Assembly: GCF_014635985.1 (NCBI RefSeq) | Contig: NZ_BMDT01000009.1 | Span: forward strand, 1-64,000 | Origin: Enterococcus alcedinis | GTDB lineage: Bacteria > Bacillota > Bacilli > Lactobacillales > Enterococcaceae | DNA: 64,000 nucleotides | Direction: 5' to 3' | Shown: positions 25,477 to 35,237 of the stretch, one piece after another | Layout: every line of letters begins with the position of its first letter | Numbering within the stretch: the first letter of the stretch is position 1 | Position numbers and translations under genes: made by a program | The notes under the pieces: generated by a model | What the model was told of the DNA's origin: nothing | Seen by the model: the letters and a program-made list of their open reading frames with translations, nothing else | The model's database searches: none

Positions 25477-25902
25477 ATGAAAGTATTTGAACATTTTGAA
25501 AAAACAATTGGAATCGCTGTAGATATTATGATTGGTATTTTAGTGTTAGCTGTTTCCATTGCGATGGGGGAAGGCGTATTTAAAATTGTCCAACACGTCT
25601 TAATGATTAATCTTCAAGGCGATGCGAATTACATTATTGAAGAAATAGCGACTATTTTTATTTTATTAGAAATTATATTGATGTTATTACGTTATATTAA
25701 AGAAGGACATCACATTCCAGTTCGCTATTTAGTATTAATCAGCATGACTGCGATTTTAAGAGAATTACTACTTGAGCATGGTGGCGGTAGCGAAACCATT
25801 TTCCTATCTGTAGCTATTTTAATCTTAGTTCTTGTATTATACCTATTTGAAAAAATGACCTCATTCACATCGATCCATTCAGAAAGTGACGAGAAAATCT
25901 AG
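25477..25902 (+). CDS. PsiE-family membrane protein
   Basis: A 141-residue protein with four helices, matching the phosphate-starvation-inducible PsiE family. Typical segments are the early FEKTIGIAVDIMIG, LLEIILMLLRYIKEGHHIPVRYLV in the middle, and ILRELLLEH. The ATG at 25477 is chosen because GAGGAG sits seven bases upstream; the longer in-frame ORF has no ribosome site. Function in Gram-positives is unknown. Confidence 0.85.
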   Translation: MKVFEHFEKTIGIAVDIMIGILVLAVSIAMGEGVFKIVQHVLMINLQGDANYIIEEIATIFILLEIILMLLRYIKEGHHIPVRYLVLISMTAILRELLLEHGGGSETIFLSVAILILVLVLYLFEKMTSFTSIHSESDEKI

Positions 25903-25936
25903 GTTATTTTAAAGGCGTTTAGCTGAATGTTATTCA

Positions 25937-25984
25937 TACCGCATAAAAATCGTGCATCATTCTACGATTTTTGTGCGGTATTTT
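25937..25984 (+). terminator. Terminator after the PsiE-like gene
   Basis: Stem TACCGCATAAAAATCGT/ACGATTTTTGTGCGGTA with T-run. Confidence 0.9.
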
Positions 25985-26030
25985 GTCTGCTTTAAAAAGC
26001 AATCAAAGAGCCTGCCAATATATTTTTACA

Positions 26031-26061
26031 TAAAAAAACCCCTCATTTTCATGAGAGGTTC
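26031..26061 (-). terminator. Terminator downstream of the 6S RNA
   Basis: On the minus strand, AACCTCTCAT/ATGAGGGGTT with a short loop and seven T, about 10 bases after the predicted 6S 3' end. Confidence 0.8.
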
Positions 26062-26069
26062 ATTTTAAA

Positions 26070-26276
26070 AAAAGATGGGTCTTCCGTTAATGCCGTTTCT
26101 TGTCCCGGAGTATTGATCCCGCAAGTTTTAACAAGTGGGTTCCACGGTCGAAGTATTGAACTACCAAGTGAAAAGGCATGTTACTAACTCGAACACCGGA
26201 CGGATCCCGAGGTATCAATAAATATGTTCGGTCAACACTAAAGAGGGATAACTCGCACATTACAGACTTCCCACTT
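26070..26276 (-). ncRNA. ssrS: 6S RNA (candidate)
   Basis: A non-coding RNA of about 205 bases just downstream of rarA, a conserved 6S location in Firmicutes. It has its own promoter on the minus strand: TTGCGT (26302-26307), a 17-base spacer and TATTAT (26279-26284). The ends pair: 5' AAGTGGG with 3' CCCATCTT, TCT with AGA and TAATG with CATTA. Inner UCCC/GGGA helices bracket a large unpaired centre, giving the rod-with-bubble shape that binds sigma-A RNA polymerase. A U-run follows. No covariance search could be run. Confidence 0.72.
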
Positions 26277-26278
26277 AC

Positions 26279-26307
26279 ATAATAGCATAGGATTTCAAAA
26301 CACGCAA
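26279..26307 (-). promoter_or_regulatory. Promoter of the 6S RNA candidate
   Basis: Minus-strand -35 TTGCGT (26307-26302), 17-base spacer, -10 TATTAT (26284-26279). Confidence 0.65.
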
Positions 26308-26332
26308 CCGCCATCCATTAGTGATGGAAGCG

Positions 26333-27616
26333 CTATTTATTCTTTTTCTTTTTCCAATCAGCGATTTGATTTAAACGAAAAGCTAAGGCTTGTTCATATT
26401 TACCAGTCTTTTTTGGTAAATAATAGCGTGCATGCTTGAGTTTGTCGGGTAAATATTGTTGTTGAACCCAACCGTTTTCAAAATTATGCGGGTATTGATA
26501 ACCAATCCCTCGGCCTAAATCACTTGCTCCCTGGTAGTGGCTGTCTTGTAAGTGACTAGGAATAAATCCGGCGTGACCTTTTCGAATATCTGCTAAGGCA
26601 GCATCAATACTTGTGACCGCAGTATTTGATTTCGGTGATAAGCATAAATCAATCACGGTTTGAGCTAAGGGAATACGCGCTTCTGGAAAGCCCAGTTTCT
26701 CGGAAGCAAGGACGGCGTTGACGGTTCGTGAAGCAGCTCCTGGATTGGCTAATCCAATATCTTCATAGGCAATCACAAGCAGTCTACGACAAATAATCGG
26801 TAAATCGCCTGCTTCGACTAGTCGGGCTAAATAATGCAAGGCGGCATCGACATCACTTCCACGAATTGATTTTTGAAACGCTGAAATCACATCATAATGC
26901 GCATCACCGCCCTTATCGTGTGTGAGTGATTTTCGTTGCAAGCACTCTTCGATAACCTTTAAGGTGACAACAATCGTGCCTTCATCGTCAGGAAGTGTCG
27001 AGCGAACTGCAAGTTCTAGCCCGTTTAAGGCACTACGTAAATCACCATGGGTTGTGCGTGATAAATGGAGGAGTGCATCGTCTTCAATGCGAATCGCTTG
27101 GTTTCCAAGGCCGTTTTCTTTATCGACTAATGCACGTTCAATGGCCTTAATAATCTCGTCTTCATTCAATGGTTTGACTTCAAAAATTTGTGTTCGACTA
27201 CGAATCGCAGGGTTAATCGAGATATAAGGGTTTTCTGTCGTGGCACCAATTAAGATAATGCGCCCACTTTCTAAATGGGGCAGTAAGAAGTCTTGTTTGG
27301 TTTTATCTAAGCGATGAATCTCATCTAATAATAAAATAACTGAGCCGCTCATTTTGCCTTCTTCAGCGACGACTTGTAAGTCTTTTTTTGTATCAGTTGC
27401 GGCATTTAACATCCGAAAAGCATAGCGAGTTGATCCAGCAATGGCACTGGCAATACTCGTTTTACCTGTGCCAGGCGGGCCATATAAAATCATCGAAGAA
27501 AGCATTTTTGCCTGAATCATTCGATAAATAATCTTACCGGGAGCGACGAGGTGCTGTTGCCCCACAACTTCCTCTAAGTTTTTTGGTCGCATTCGGTAGG
27601 CAAGAGGTTTTTGCAT
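26333..27616 (-). CDS. rarA: RarA (MgsA) replication-associated recombination ATPase
   Basis: A 427-residue AAA+ clamp-loader-like ATPase. Walker A GPPGTGKTS is at residues 46-54, Walker B LLLDEIHRLDK near 105, and the C-terminal domain has the tetramerisation segment found in RarA/WRNIP1. It acts at stalled replication forks. The start is ATG at 27616 (MQKPLAYRMRP), the family's conserved N-terminus, with AGGTGG upstream; the ORF extends further without support. 6S RNA follows, and the gene is divergent from the DUF3013 gene. Confidence 0.95.
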   Translation of the reverse strand: MQKPLAYRMRPKNLEEVVGQQHLVAPGKIIYRMIQAKMLSSMILYGPPGTGKTSIASAIAGSTRYAFRMLNAATDTKKDLQVVAEEGKMSGSVILLLDEIHRLDKTKQDFLLPHLESGRIILIGATTENPYISINPAIRSRTQIFEVKPLNEDEIIKAIERALVDKENGLGNQAIRIEDDALLHLSRTTHGDLRSALNGLELAVRSTLPDDEGTIVVTLKVIEECLQRKSLTHDKGGDAHYDVISAFQKSIRGSDVDAALHYLARLVEAGDLPIICRRLLVIAYEDIGLANPGAASRTVNAVLASEKLGFPEARIPLAQTVIDLCLSPKSNTAVTSIDAALADIRKGHAGFIPSHLQDSHYQGASDLGRGIGYQYPHNFENGWVQQQYLPDKLKHARYYLPKKTGKYEQALAFRLNQIADWKKKKNK

Positions 27617-27827
27617 GAAAATCCACCTTTCAAATCCATTTCTTAAAAAGAGTATAACATAAGGTGAGAAACGGCTGTATTTTTTGAGAAAGTCAGGCAT
27701 TGGGCATAGCGTAATAGCAAGGAATTGTGTATCATGAAAGTAACGTATACTGGACGAAATCGTTTGTGGCAATAATGAACAAATACACAGTCGACAGTAC
27801 AAAAAATATAGAAAAGAGGAAAAAGTA

Positions 27828-28307
27828 ATGGCAAAAGAATCGATGCTAACTTTTTTAGATGAACAATTAAACAAAAAATTAACAGACTATGATGTGGCGA
27901 TTGATTGGGAACCAAAAAATCATACAATTGAATTGGTCTTTTTATTATTCGCTGAAAACAAAGAACAATGGATGATCGATGATACAGAAGGAACGGGATC
28001 TTCAGAAGAGGTCATCGAATTTGAAGATGGTATTTTATTATATAATCCAACAAAATCAAAAATTAACGAAGAGGATCATTTAGCATGTCTTCCTTTTGAA
28101 GGAAAAAAAGGCATGAAAAAACAAGAATTACTTGGTCTAGTTGATTACATCAAAGAAATTTTAGACGAGGGGCAAGGGGCGCTACTCGACTTTTTAGACG
28201 AAGAAGGTTCAGAAGTCTTTGAATTACAGTTCGACAAAGCTCGTTACGAAGCATGTGTTGCACAATACGCAGGACAAGAGCAATTTATCGCATACCCAAG
28301 TTATTAA
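27828..28307 (+). CDS. DUF3013 family protein
   Basis: A 159-residue acidic cytoplasmic protein matching DUF3013 (early MLTFLDEQL, then the WEPKNHTIELVFLLFAEN segment). In Lactobacillales the family is typically found immediately before prmA, as here (15 bases). No function is known. GAGGAAA precedes the ATG. Confidence 0.88.
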   Translation: MAKESMLTFLDEQLNKKLTDYDVAIDWEPKNHTIELVFLLFAENKEQWMIDDTEGTGSSEEVIEFEDGILLYNPTKSKINEEDHLACLPFEGKKGMKKQELLGLVDYIKEILDEGQGALLDFLDEEGSEVFELQFDKARYEACVAQYAGQEQFIAYPSY

Positions 28308-28322
28308 AAAGGAGACAACAAC

Positions 28323-29270
28323 ATGAAGTGGAATGAAGTCAAGGTCGAAACGGCAAGTGAAGCAGTTGAGGCGATAGCAAATATCTTAATGGAAGCTGGA
28401 GCGAGTGGTGTTGCCATTGAAGATACGTTAGATATTGAAAATTTTAAAAGCGATGCCTACGGAGAGTTATTAGATAAAGAAACCTATACAGGCTTAGAAG
28501 AAGGCGCTTTGGTGATGGCTTATTTCCCTGAAACAATCTTTTTACCTGAGATTTTACCGTTTATCACAAGTCAAATTACAAAACTACCTGAATTCGGTTT
28601 GGCAATTGGAAAAAATGAAATAACTGTTAGCGAAGTGCAAGATGAAAATTGGGCGACTGCTTGGAAAAAATACTACCATCCTGTGCGTGTGACACGTTAT
28701 TTAACGATTGTCCCAAGTTGGGAAACGTACGAAGCCCTTGATCCAAATGAAAAAATTATTACGCTGGATCCAGGCATGGCATTTGGGACGGGAACGCATC
28801 CAACGACGAATCTGACATTACAAGCATTAGAAGTGAGCTTACGTGGCGGCGAAACCGTATTGGATGTTGGAACGGGTTCAGGTGTTTTAAGTATTGCGAG
28901 TAAATATCTAGGAGCCAAAGACGTTTACGCCTATGACTTAGACGAAGTTGCTGTTCGTGCAGCGAAAGAAAACATGGACTTAAATGAAATTGCTAAAGAT
29001 GTTCACGTTTCAGCCAATGATTTATTAAAAGATGTGACGGTTGAAGCAGATATCATTGTAGCGAATATTTTGGCGGACATTATTTTACTGATGATTCCAG
29101 ATGCTTGGCGTTTGCTTAAACAAACAGGGAAATTGATAGTGTCAGGAATTATTGCAGATAAAAAGAATTTAGTGATCGACGCGATGGAAGCACAAGGCTT
29201 TATCGTGGAAGAAATCTTACAACAAAAAGATTGGTTTGCGATTATTCTAGGAAAACCAGAGGACGAGTAA
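28323..29270 (+). CDS. prmA: Ribosomal protein L11 methyltransferase
   Basis: A SAM-dependent methyltransferase of 315 residues that trimethylates ribosomal protein L11. The SAM-binding motif VLDVGTGSGVLSI lies near residue 180, preceded by the PrmA hallmark GMAFGTGTHPTT, and followed by VANILADII. The N-terminal 120 residues form the L11-recognition domain. AAGGAGA precedes the ATG. The next gene (rsmE) starts one base after its stop, so they form one operon. Confidence 0.95.
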   Translation: MKWNEVKVETASEAVEAIANILMEAGASGVAIEDTLDIENFKSDAYGELLDKETYTGLEEGALVMAYFPETIFLPEILPFITSQITKLPEFGLAIGKNEITVSEVQDENWATAWKKYYHPVRVTRYLTIVPSWETYEALDPNEKIITLDPGMAFGTGTHPTTNLTLQALEVSLRGGETVLDVGTGSGVLSIASKYLGAKDVYAYDLDEVAVRAAKENMDLNEIAKDVHVSANDLLKDVTVEADIIVANILADIILLMIPDAWRLLKQTGKLIVSGIIADKKNLVIDAMEAQGFIVEEILQQKDWFAIILGKPEDE

Positions 29271-30020
29271 ATGCAACGCTATTTTATCAATGAAGATTAT
29301 CAAGTCAAAGCACGTTATCAAACTGAAGGAAATGATTACCACCATATGATTCGCGTCATGCGTATGGCAATTGGTGATCAAGTTTATTTAGCTTTTTCCA
29401 ATCAAGTGTCGATTATCGCCGAGATTACCGAAATCTTAGAAGATCGCGTGGAATTAAAAGAAATTGCTAAAGAAGAACAAACCAAAGAATTACCAGTCCA
29501 AATCACGATTGCTTCGGGGTACCCAAAAGGAGACAAGCTGGATTTGATTTTTCAAAAAGCAACCGAATTAGGAGCGCATGATTTAATCGGCTTTCCGGCT
29601 CAAAGTTCCGTCGTTAAGTGGGATGATAAGAAATTAAAAAAGAAACAGCAACGATTGTCAAAAATTGTCGAAGAGGCTGCAGAGCAATCACATCGCCAAC
29701 TCGTACCCAACGTCACGCTATATGCGGGAAAAGAAGCGTTTTATCAACAATTACCGACATATGATCAGATTATTGTGGCTTATGAAGAATCTGCCAAGCA
29801 AGGTGAAAAAAGTCGGTTAGCTCAAGTTTTTCAATCGCTACAGCCGGGACAACGTGTGTTAGCTATTTTTGGTCCTGAAGGGGGCTTAACGGCAAAAGAA
29901 ATCGAAACATTTACACAAGCTGGCGCTCATTTATGTGGCTTAGGTCCGAGAATTTTACGTTGTGAAACAGCACCACTTTATTTGTTAGGCGCTGCGAGTT
30001 ACCAATTCGAATTGCAATAA
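29271..30020 (+). CDS. rsmE: 16S rRNA m3U1498 methyltransferase
   Basis: A 249-residue SPOUT-class methyltransferase. The C-terminal knotted SAM site reads FGPEGGLTAKEIE and LGPRILRCETAPLYLLGA, as in RsmE. The N-terminus (FINEDYQVK, HHMIRVMR) forms the RNA-binding PUA-like part. It begins directly after the prmA stop. Confidence 0.95.
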   Translation: MQRYFINEDYQVKARYQTEGNDYHHMIRVMRMAIGDQVYLAFSNQVSIIAEITEILEDRVELKEIAKEEQTKELPVQITIASGYPKGDKLDLIFQKATELGAHDLIGFPAQSSVVKWDDKKLKKKQQRLSKIVEEAAEQSHRQLVPNVTLYAGKEAFYQQLPTYDQIIVAYEESAKQGEKSRLAQVFQSLQPGQRVLAIFGPEGGLTAKEIETFTQAGAHLCGLGPRILRCETAPLYLLGAASYQFELQ

Positions 30021-30038
30021 TAGACAAAGGAAACAAAT

Positions 30039-30067
30039 TTGAAAAAAGTGGCTAAAATTTGTATAAT
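30039..30067 (+). promoter_or_regulatory. relA promoter
   Basis: TTGAAA (30039-30044), 17-base spacer, TATAAT (30062-30067). It gives a leader of about 80 bases with a terminator-like hairpin. Confidence 0.7.
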
Positions 30068-30109
30068 TAAGTGATAGACGCGAGAGAAAAACGAAAATAG
30101 ACTCAATCA

Positions 30110-30138
30110 TGTCTGGGAGTTTCCCAGACATTTTTATT
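30110..30138 (+). terminator. Terminator-like hairpin in the relA leader
   Basis: Stem TGTCTGGGA/TCCCAGACA with a GTT loop, then TTTTTATT directly in front of the relA ribosome site AAGGAGGG. It may end the prmA-rsmE transcript, or attenuate relA transcription. Confidence 0.7.
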
Positions 30139-30152
30139 AAGGAGGGTTCCAA

Positions 30153-32366
30153 ATGGCAAAAGAAGTGATTTTAACGGGGCCAAATGTGATTAAACTTGTT
30201 TCATATTATATGAGTGAAAAGCATACTGCCTTTGTTCAAAAAGCACTAGATTTTGCGACAAAGGCCCATGAAGGTCAATTTCGCAAATCAGGGGAACCGT
30301 ATATTATCCACCCAATTCAAGTAGCAGGTATCTTAGCAGAGTTACATATGGATCCACATACCGTCGCAACGGGCTTCTTACATGATGTGGTTGAAGATAC
30401 GGATTACACACTTGAAGATTTAGAAGCAGAATTCGGTAAAGACGTAGCGATGTTAGTCGATGGCGTAACAAAGCTAGGGAAAATTAAATACAAATCACAT
30501 GAAGAACAATTAGCAGAAAATCACCGTAAGATGTTAATCGCCATGGCGCAAGATTTACGTGTCATTATGGTTAAATTAGCTGACCGTTTGCATAATTTGC
30601 GAACGCTAGGTCATTTACGTGAAGATAAGCAACGTCGAATTGCCCAAGAAACAATGGAAATCTATGCGCCATTGGCTCACCGGCTGGGGATTAGTCGAAT
30701 TAAATGGGAATTAGAAGACCGCTCGTTACGTTATTTACATCCAAATCAGTACTATCGAATTGTTCATTTAATGCAAACAAAACGAGAAGAACGAGAAGCA
30801 TACGTGGAAGAAACGGTCGAAGAAATTCGCATCGCGACAGAAGAACTCGATATCTATGCTGAAATTTATGGTCGACCAAAACACATTTATTCGATTTATC
30901 GGAAAATGGTTGATAAGAAAAAACAATTTGACGAGATTTATGATTTGTTGGCCATCCGTGTCATAGTCGATTCAATTAAAGATTGTTACGCTGTTTTAGG
31001 GACGATTCATACAAAATGGAAACCGATGCCCGGGCGTTTTAAAGATTACATTGCGATGCCAAAAGCCAACATGTATCAATCACTCCATACGACTGTAATC
31101 GGACCAAAAGGCAATCCTGTTGAAATCCAAATTCGTACGCATGAGATGCATGAAATTGCCGAATTTGGGGTTGCCGCTCACTGGGCGTATAAAGAAGGTG
31201 TCATTGAAAAGTCTAAGCCAGATAAAATGACACAACATGTCGGATGGTTTAAAGAACTATTAGAGTTACAAGATGAAAGCTACGATGCATCTGAATTTAT
31301 GGAAGGTGTAAAAGGCGATATCTTTAGTGATAAAGTGTATGTTTTTACACCTAAAGGCGATGTAACAGAATTACCACAAGGGTCTGGCCCACTTGATTTT
31401 GCCTACAATGTCCATACGGATGTGGGGAATAAAACAGTTGGCGCCAAGATCAATGGCAAAATGGTTCAGCTTGATTATAAACTTAAAAATGGGGATATCG
31501 TTGAAATTTTAACTTCCGCTAATTCATTTGGTCCGAGCCGTGACTGGATAAAACTTGTCGCAACGAGTAAAGCGAAAAACAAAATTCGTCGTTTCTTTAA
31601 AACACAAGATCGTGATGGAAACGTTGAAAAAGGACGCGAATCGGTCGTTAAGTGCTTACTTGACATGGGCTTTGTACCAAAAGAAATTCTAAGTAAAACA
31701 CGCTTGCAAGAAGTCATTGGTCGCTACAATTATCAATCGGAAGAAGACCTGTATGCAGCGATTGGTTATGGTGAGTTGAGTCCTTTAACTTTCGCAAATC
31801 GCATGACTGAAAACGAACGAAAAGAAATTCAACAAGAAAAAGAAAAACAAAAGATTCAAGAAATGGTCAATCAACCAGCTGAAAAAAAATCAGACAAGAT
31901 GAAGATTCGTCATGAAGGTGGCGTTGTTATTCAAGGCGTTCAAAACTTATTGATTCGCATCAGTCGTTGTTGTAATCCTGTACCAGGAGATCAAATAGTA
32001 GGATATATTACGAAAGGCCGAGGGATTTCAATTCACCGTGCCGATTGTCCGAATATTTTAAATTCAAGTGAAAATCAAGACCGTTTGATTGAAGTCGAAT
32101 GGGAAGATGCGGGGAACAGCAAAAAAGAATACGATGCCGATTTAGAAATTTATGGGTTTGATCGTTCTGGTTTATTAAATGATGTTTTACAAGTCGTTAA
32201 TACCTTGACCAAACGTGTTTCAAGCGTCGAAGCACGTACGGATAAAGAAAAAAATGCGATTATTCGGATTACGGTTGCGATTCAAAATTTAGATCATCTA
32301 CAACAAATTGTGACGAAACTTAAACAAATACCAGACGTCTATAGCGTTGATCGAACGAAAGGATAA
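30153..32366 (+). CDS. relA: Bifunctional (p)ppGpp synthetase/hydrolase RelA/SpoT (Rel)
   Basis: A 737-residue Rel enzyme, normal length. The N-terminal HD hydrolase domain (FLHDVVEDTDY near residue 75) makes it able to degrade (p)ppGpp. The synthetase domain has RFKDYIAMPKANMYQSLHT. A TGS domain follows at about 390-450, then a conserved Cys/helical region (RISRCCNPVPGD) and a C-terminal ACT domain. It governs the stringent response to amino-acid starvation. Start at ATG after AAGGAGGG. dtd lies ten bases downstream in the same operon. Confidence 0.96.
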   Translation: MAKEVILTGPNVIKLVSYYMSEKHTAFVQKALDFATKAHEGQFRKSGEPYIIHPIQVAGILAELHMDPHTVATGFLHDVVEDTDYTLEDLEAEFGKDVAMLVDGVTKLGKIKYKSHEEQLAENHRKMLIAMAQDLRVIMVKLADRLHNLRTLGHLREDKQRRIAQETMEIYAPLAHRLGISRIKWELEDRSLRYLHPNQYYRIVHLMQTKREEREAYVEETVEEIRIATEELDIYAEIYGRPKHIYSIYRKMVDKKKQFDEIYDLLAIRVIVDSIKDCYAVLGTIHTKWKPMPGRFKDYIAMPKANMYQSLHTTVIGPKGNPVEIQIRTHEMHEIAEFGVAAHWAYKEGVIEKSKPDKMTQHVGWFKELLELQDESYDASEFMEGVKGDIFSDKVYVFTPKGDVTELPQGSGPLDFAYNVHTDVGNKTVGAKINGKMVQLDYKLKNGDIVEILTSANSFGPSRDWIKLVATSKAKNKIRRFFKTQDRDGNVEKGRESVVKCLLDMGFVPKEILSKTRLQEVIGRYNYQSEEDLYAAIGYGELSPLTFANRMTENERKEIQQEKEKQKIQEMVNQPAEKKSDKMKIRHEGGVVIQGVQNLLIRISRCCNPVPGDQIVGYITKGRGISIHRADCPNILNSSENQDRLIEVEWEDAGNSKKEYDADLEIYGFDRSGLLNDVLQVVNTLTKRVSSVEARTDKEKNAIIRITVAIQNLDHLQQIVTKLKQIPDVYSVDRTKG

Positions 32367-32375
32367 AGCCAAGTT

Positions 32376-32822
32376 ATGCGAGCAGTTATTCAAAGAGTGA
32401 GTCAAGCAAGTGTCACCATTAATAACGAAACCGTTGGAGCGATTGAGCAAGGTTTCATGGTTTTACTAGGCATTCATGAAGAAGATACATTGGAAGATGT
32501 TGCCTACTTAGTACGTAAAATAACAAAATTAAGAGTATTCGAAGATTCAGAAGGTAAAATGAATTTAGATATCTCAGCCGTCAATGGGGCAATTTTGAGT
32601 ATTTCGCAATTTACCTTACATGCAGATACGAAAAAAGGCAATCGACCAAGTTTTATTAAAGCTGGACGTCCAGAAATGGCGATCCCATTATATGATGCTT
32701 TCAATCAAGCATTGCAATCAGAAGGACTATTGGTTGCGACAGGTGAATTTGGAGCCAACATGCAAATCGCTTTAATTAATGACGGACCTGTAACAATTAT
32801 TATTGATTCTAAAGAAAAGTAA
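32376..32822 (+). CDS. dtd: D-aminoacyl-tRNA deacylase
   Basis: A 148-residue enzyme that removes D-amino acids from tRNA. Both family motifs are present: SQFTL at about residues 76-80 and NDGPVT near residue 137 (usual GPVT). The relA-dtd pairing is conserved in Firmicutes. Confidence 0.95.
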   Translation: MRAVIQRVSQASVTINNETVGAIEQGFMVLLGIHEEDTLEDVAYLVRKITKLRVFEDSEGKMNLDISAVNGAILSISQFTLHADTKKGNRPSFIKAGRPEMAIPLYDAFNQALQSEGLLVATGEFGANMQIALINDGPVTIIIDSKEK

Positions 32823-32823
32823 A

Positions 32824-32875
32824 AAAAGAAACGAATCTTACAACTTTGTTAGTAAAGGAAGATTCGTTTCTTTTT
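32824..32875 (+). terminator. Terminator of the relA-dtd unit
   Basis: Stem AAAGAAACGAATCTT/AAGATTCGTTTCTTT with T-run. Confidence 0.9.
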
Positions 32876-33017
32876 GTTGTAAAATCAAGCTTTTTTAATC
32901 GATTAATAAAAAATCGACAACGTTTTTGTAACATAAATGACATTTTTGCAACAATCGTATAGAAAAAAAATGCTAGGTATGGAATAATAGATGAAAAAGG
33001 AAACTGGAGGATACAGC

Positions 33018-34550
33018 ATGAATTTTTGGCAACGCGGACTGAAAAGCGTCACTAGACGGAAAGGTCGCTCACTTATTTTATTTTTAGTGATTTTTATTTT
33101 AGGAAATGTCATCGCAGGATCAGTTGCGATTCAACAATCAACGAAAAATGTTGAGCAAGAAACAAAGAAACAAATGGGGGCCGTAGCAACAATTGAACTG
33201 GATTATGAACGTGTCGACAAGGAGCAACAAGCCAACCCAGAAGCGTTTGAAACAAATGACGAATGGCATAAACAGCCACCATTAAAAGAATTAGAAGCAA
33301 TCGGTGAATTACCGTATGTTAAATATTTTGAGTATTCCATCGGTTCTTGGATGGGATTAAATAAAATCAAGTCTTATAGCGATCCAGAAATGGGGATGTC
33401 TTACGGAGGTGGCGCAAAATACAATCTAAGTGTTCGAGGCGTCAACCGTAAAGAAATTGTTGATATCGAAGAAGGTTTAATCAAGCTAGACGAAGGTTCT
33501 ATTTTTAGTGATAAAGACATTGAAGAAGGTACGAATAATATTATTATTAGTAAAGAAGTAGCAGAGTTAAATAATTTATCTGTGGGCGATCAAGTCGTTT
33601 TTGATGTGACAGGTGAATACTATCCAATGGATGGAAATGGCGAAATGGAAGGTTCTGATGACGAAGAGACGACCATGGATTCTATGGGAGGAACGGAAGA
33701 AACCGAAATTCGTACGTTTGATTTCCCAGCTAAAGTGATTGGGATTTTCTCTGTTATTAAGAAAGAACAAAAAGAATTAACGCCAGAAGAACGTTCGAAT
33801 GAGAGCTGGATGGCAATGGATCAGATTAATACGATTTATGCACCGAATAAACTTGCAAAAGAATTAAATAGCCAAATGTCGCAAAAAATTTGGGGAGTAT
33901 CAGAAGACGACTTGGTTAATGAAGAAGAATACTATCAAACAACGTATGCACTCAAGTCAACTGATGATTTAGAAGCTTTCCGTGAAGAAGCCAATGCCTT
34001 AATTTCAAATAAGTATTACGAAGTTAAAGCGGCAAGTGATCAGTACGATCAAGTCGCAGGAAGTATGAAGAAACTTGGTCAAATTTCAGGCTATGTGGTA
34101 ATCATCGCTGTCGCGGCTTCATTAATGATTATTACATTAATCGTTTTATTATTCTTACGTGATCGTAAACATGAGCTAGGAATTTATTTGTCGCTTGGTG
34201 AAAATCGTGGGAAAATTATTGGTCAAATTTTAATTGAACTACTCTTAATTGGTTCATTAGCACTCGTTTTATCATTAGTAACAGGTAATTTATTAGCCGG
34301 CGGTATTTCAAACTCACTATTCCAAATGGATTGGTTTGCAAATACAGACCAAAACGGCATGATGTATTCTAGTGGAATCATGGGACAAAATACTATTTCG
34401 CCAGAACAAGTCCAAGCTGCCTATAAAGTGACGTTTTCAATGGGCTATATCGTGACTTACCTAGTAACAGGTTTAGGAACGATTTTATTGTCAGCTGTGG
34501 TACCATTATTGTATATTTTACGCTTAAATCCGAAGAAAATTATGATGTAG
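33018..34550 (+). CDS. MacB/FtsX-like ABC permease, copy 1
   Basis: A 510-residue permease. Its four-helix MacB-type layout is an N-terminal helix at about 20-42, a large extracellular domain to about residue 345, and three C-terminal helices near 365-390, 405-435 and 480-505. The C-terminal cluster holds FLRDRKHELGIYLSLGE. The extracellular domain contains an acidic Gly/Glu-rich insert near residues 205-225. The longer ORF is rejected because GGAGG lies eight bases before the ATG at 33018. Twelve bases separate it from its ATPase. The second gene at 37013 is a close paralogue. Substrate unknown. Confidence 0.85.
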   Translation: MNFWQRGLKSVTRRKGRSLILFLVIFILGNVIAGSVAIQQSTKNVEQETKKQMGAVATIELDYERVDKEQQANPEAFETNDEWHKQPPLKELEAIGELPYVKYFEYSIGSWMGLNKIKSYSDPEMGMSYGGGAKYNLSVRGVNRKEIVDIEEGLIKLDEGSIFSDKDIEEGTNNIIISKEVAELNNLSVGDQVVFDVTGEYYPMDGNGEMEGSDDEETTMDSMGGTEETEIRTFDFPAKVIGIFSVIKKEQKELTPEERSNESWMAMDQINTIYAPNKLAKELNSQMSQKIWGVSEDDLVNEEEYYQTTYALKSTDDLEAFREEANALISNKYYEVKAASDQYDQVAGSMKKLGQISGYVVIIAVAASLMIITLIVLLFLRDRKHELGIYLSLGENRGKIIGQILIELLLIGSLALVLSLVTGNLLAGGISNSLFQMDWFANTDQNGMMYSSGIMGQNTISPEQVQAAYKVTFSMGYIVTYLVTGLGTILLSAVVPLLYILRLNPKKIMM

Positions 34551-34562
34551 GGAGGAACAAGG

Positions 34563-35237
34563 ATGTCATTATTACAAACGAAAAATGTCGATTATTATTA
34601 CCAAGATGGAGATGCCCGTCGTTACATTTTGAAAGATGTTTCGGTTGATTTTGAAAAAGGTCGTTTTTATTCAATCTTAGGACAATCTGGTTCAGGAAAA
34701 ACAACGTTTCTATCACTAATTAGTGCATTGGATTCACCAAAAGAAGGGGAAGTCTTACTAGAAAACGAAGACATCAAGAAAATTGGTTATGAGGTCTTCC
34801 GTCGCAACAAGATTAGTATTATTTTCCAAAGTTACAACTTAGTACCTTACTTAACAGCGGTTGAAAACGTCCTTGTTCCAATGGCTGTCACGGACAATCC
34901 ACTACCGGATAATCATGCATCGGTGGCTTATAATTTACTGGATTATATTGGTATTACTAGAGACAAAGCAGATCGTTTAGTCAATCAATTATCGGGTGGA
35001 GAACAGCAACGTGTTGCAATCGCTCGTGCTTTGGCGACAAACGTTGATATTATTTTAGCGGATGAGCCGACAGGAAACTTAGATGAAGAAATGGAACAAG
35101 AGATTGTTGATATTTTTAAAGAGTTAGCTCATACACATAATAAATGCGTCATCATGGTTACGCACTCGAATGAAATTGCTCAACAAGCCGATGAAGTACT
35201 GACGTTACGTAAAGGTGTGTTAAGTCGCCATGAATGA
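34563..35237 (+). CDS. LolD/MacB-type ABC ATP-binding protein
   Basis: A 224-residue ATPase with Walker [10 protein letters not shown] near residue 39, signature LSGGEQQR and Walker [11 protein letters not shown]. It is the only ATPase in this cluster, so it may serve both permeases. Its stop overlaps the start of the PASTA-protein gene by eight bases (35230-35237), which indicates coupled translation and a physical or functional link. Confidence 0.9.
   Translation: MSLLQTKNVDYYYQDGDARRYILKDVSVDFEKGRFYSILGQSGSGKTTFLSLISALDSPKEGEVLLENEDIKKIGYEVFRRNKISIIFQSYNLVPYLTAVENVLVPMAVTDNPLPDNHASVAYNLLDYIGITRDKADRLVNQLSGGEQQRVAIARALATNVDIILADEPTGNLDEEMEQEIVDIFKELAHTHNKCVIMVTHSNEIAQQADEVLTLRKGVLSRHE

Noticed and set aside
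26070-26276. tmRNA or RNase P RNA
   Set aside because: No tRNA-like end or tag reading frame for tmRNA, and none of the conserved RNase P blocks; the length and shape fit 6S.
26087-26314. A 75-codon minus-strand ORF between PsiE and rarA
   Set aside because: It lies entirely over the 6S RNA candidate and its promoter, has no ribosome binding site and no family resemblance.
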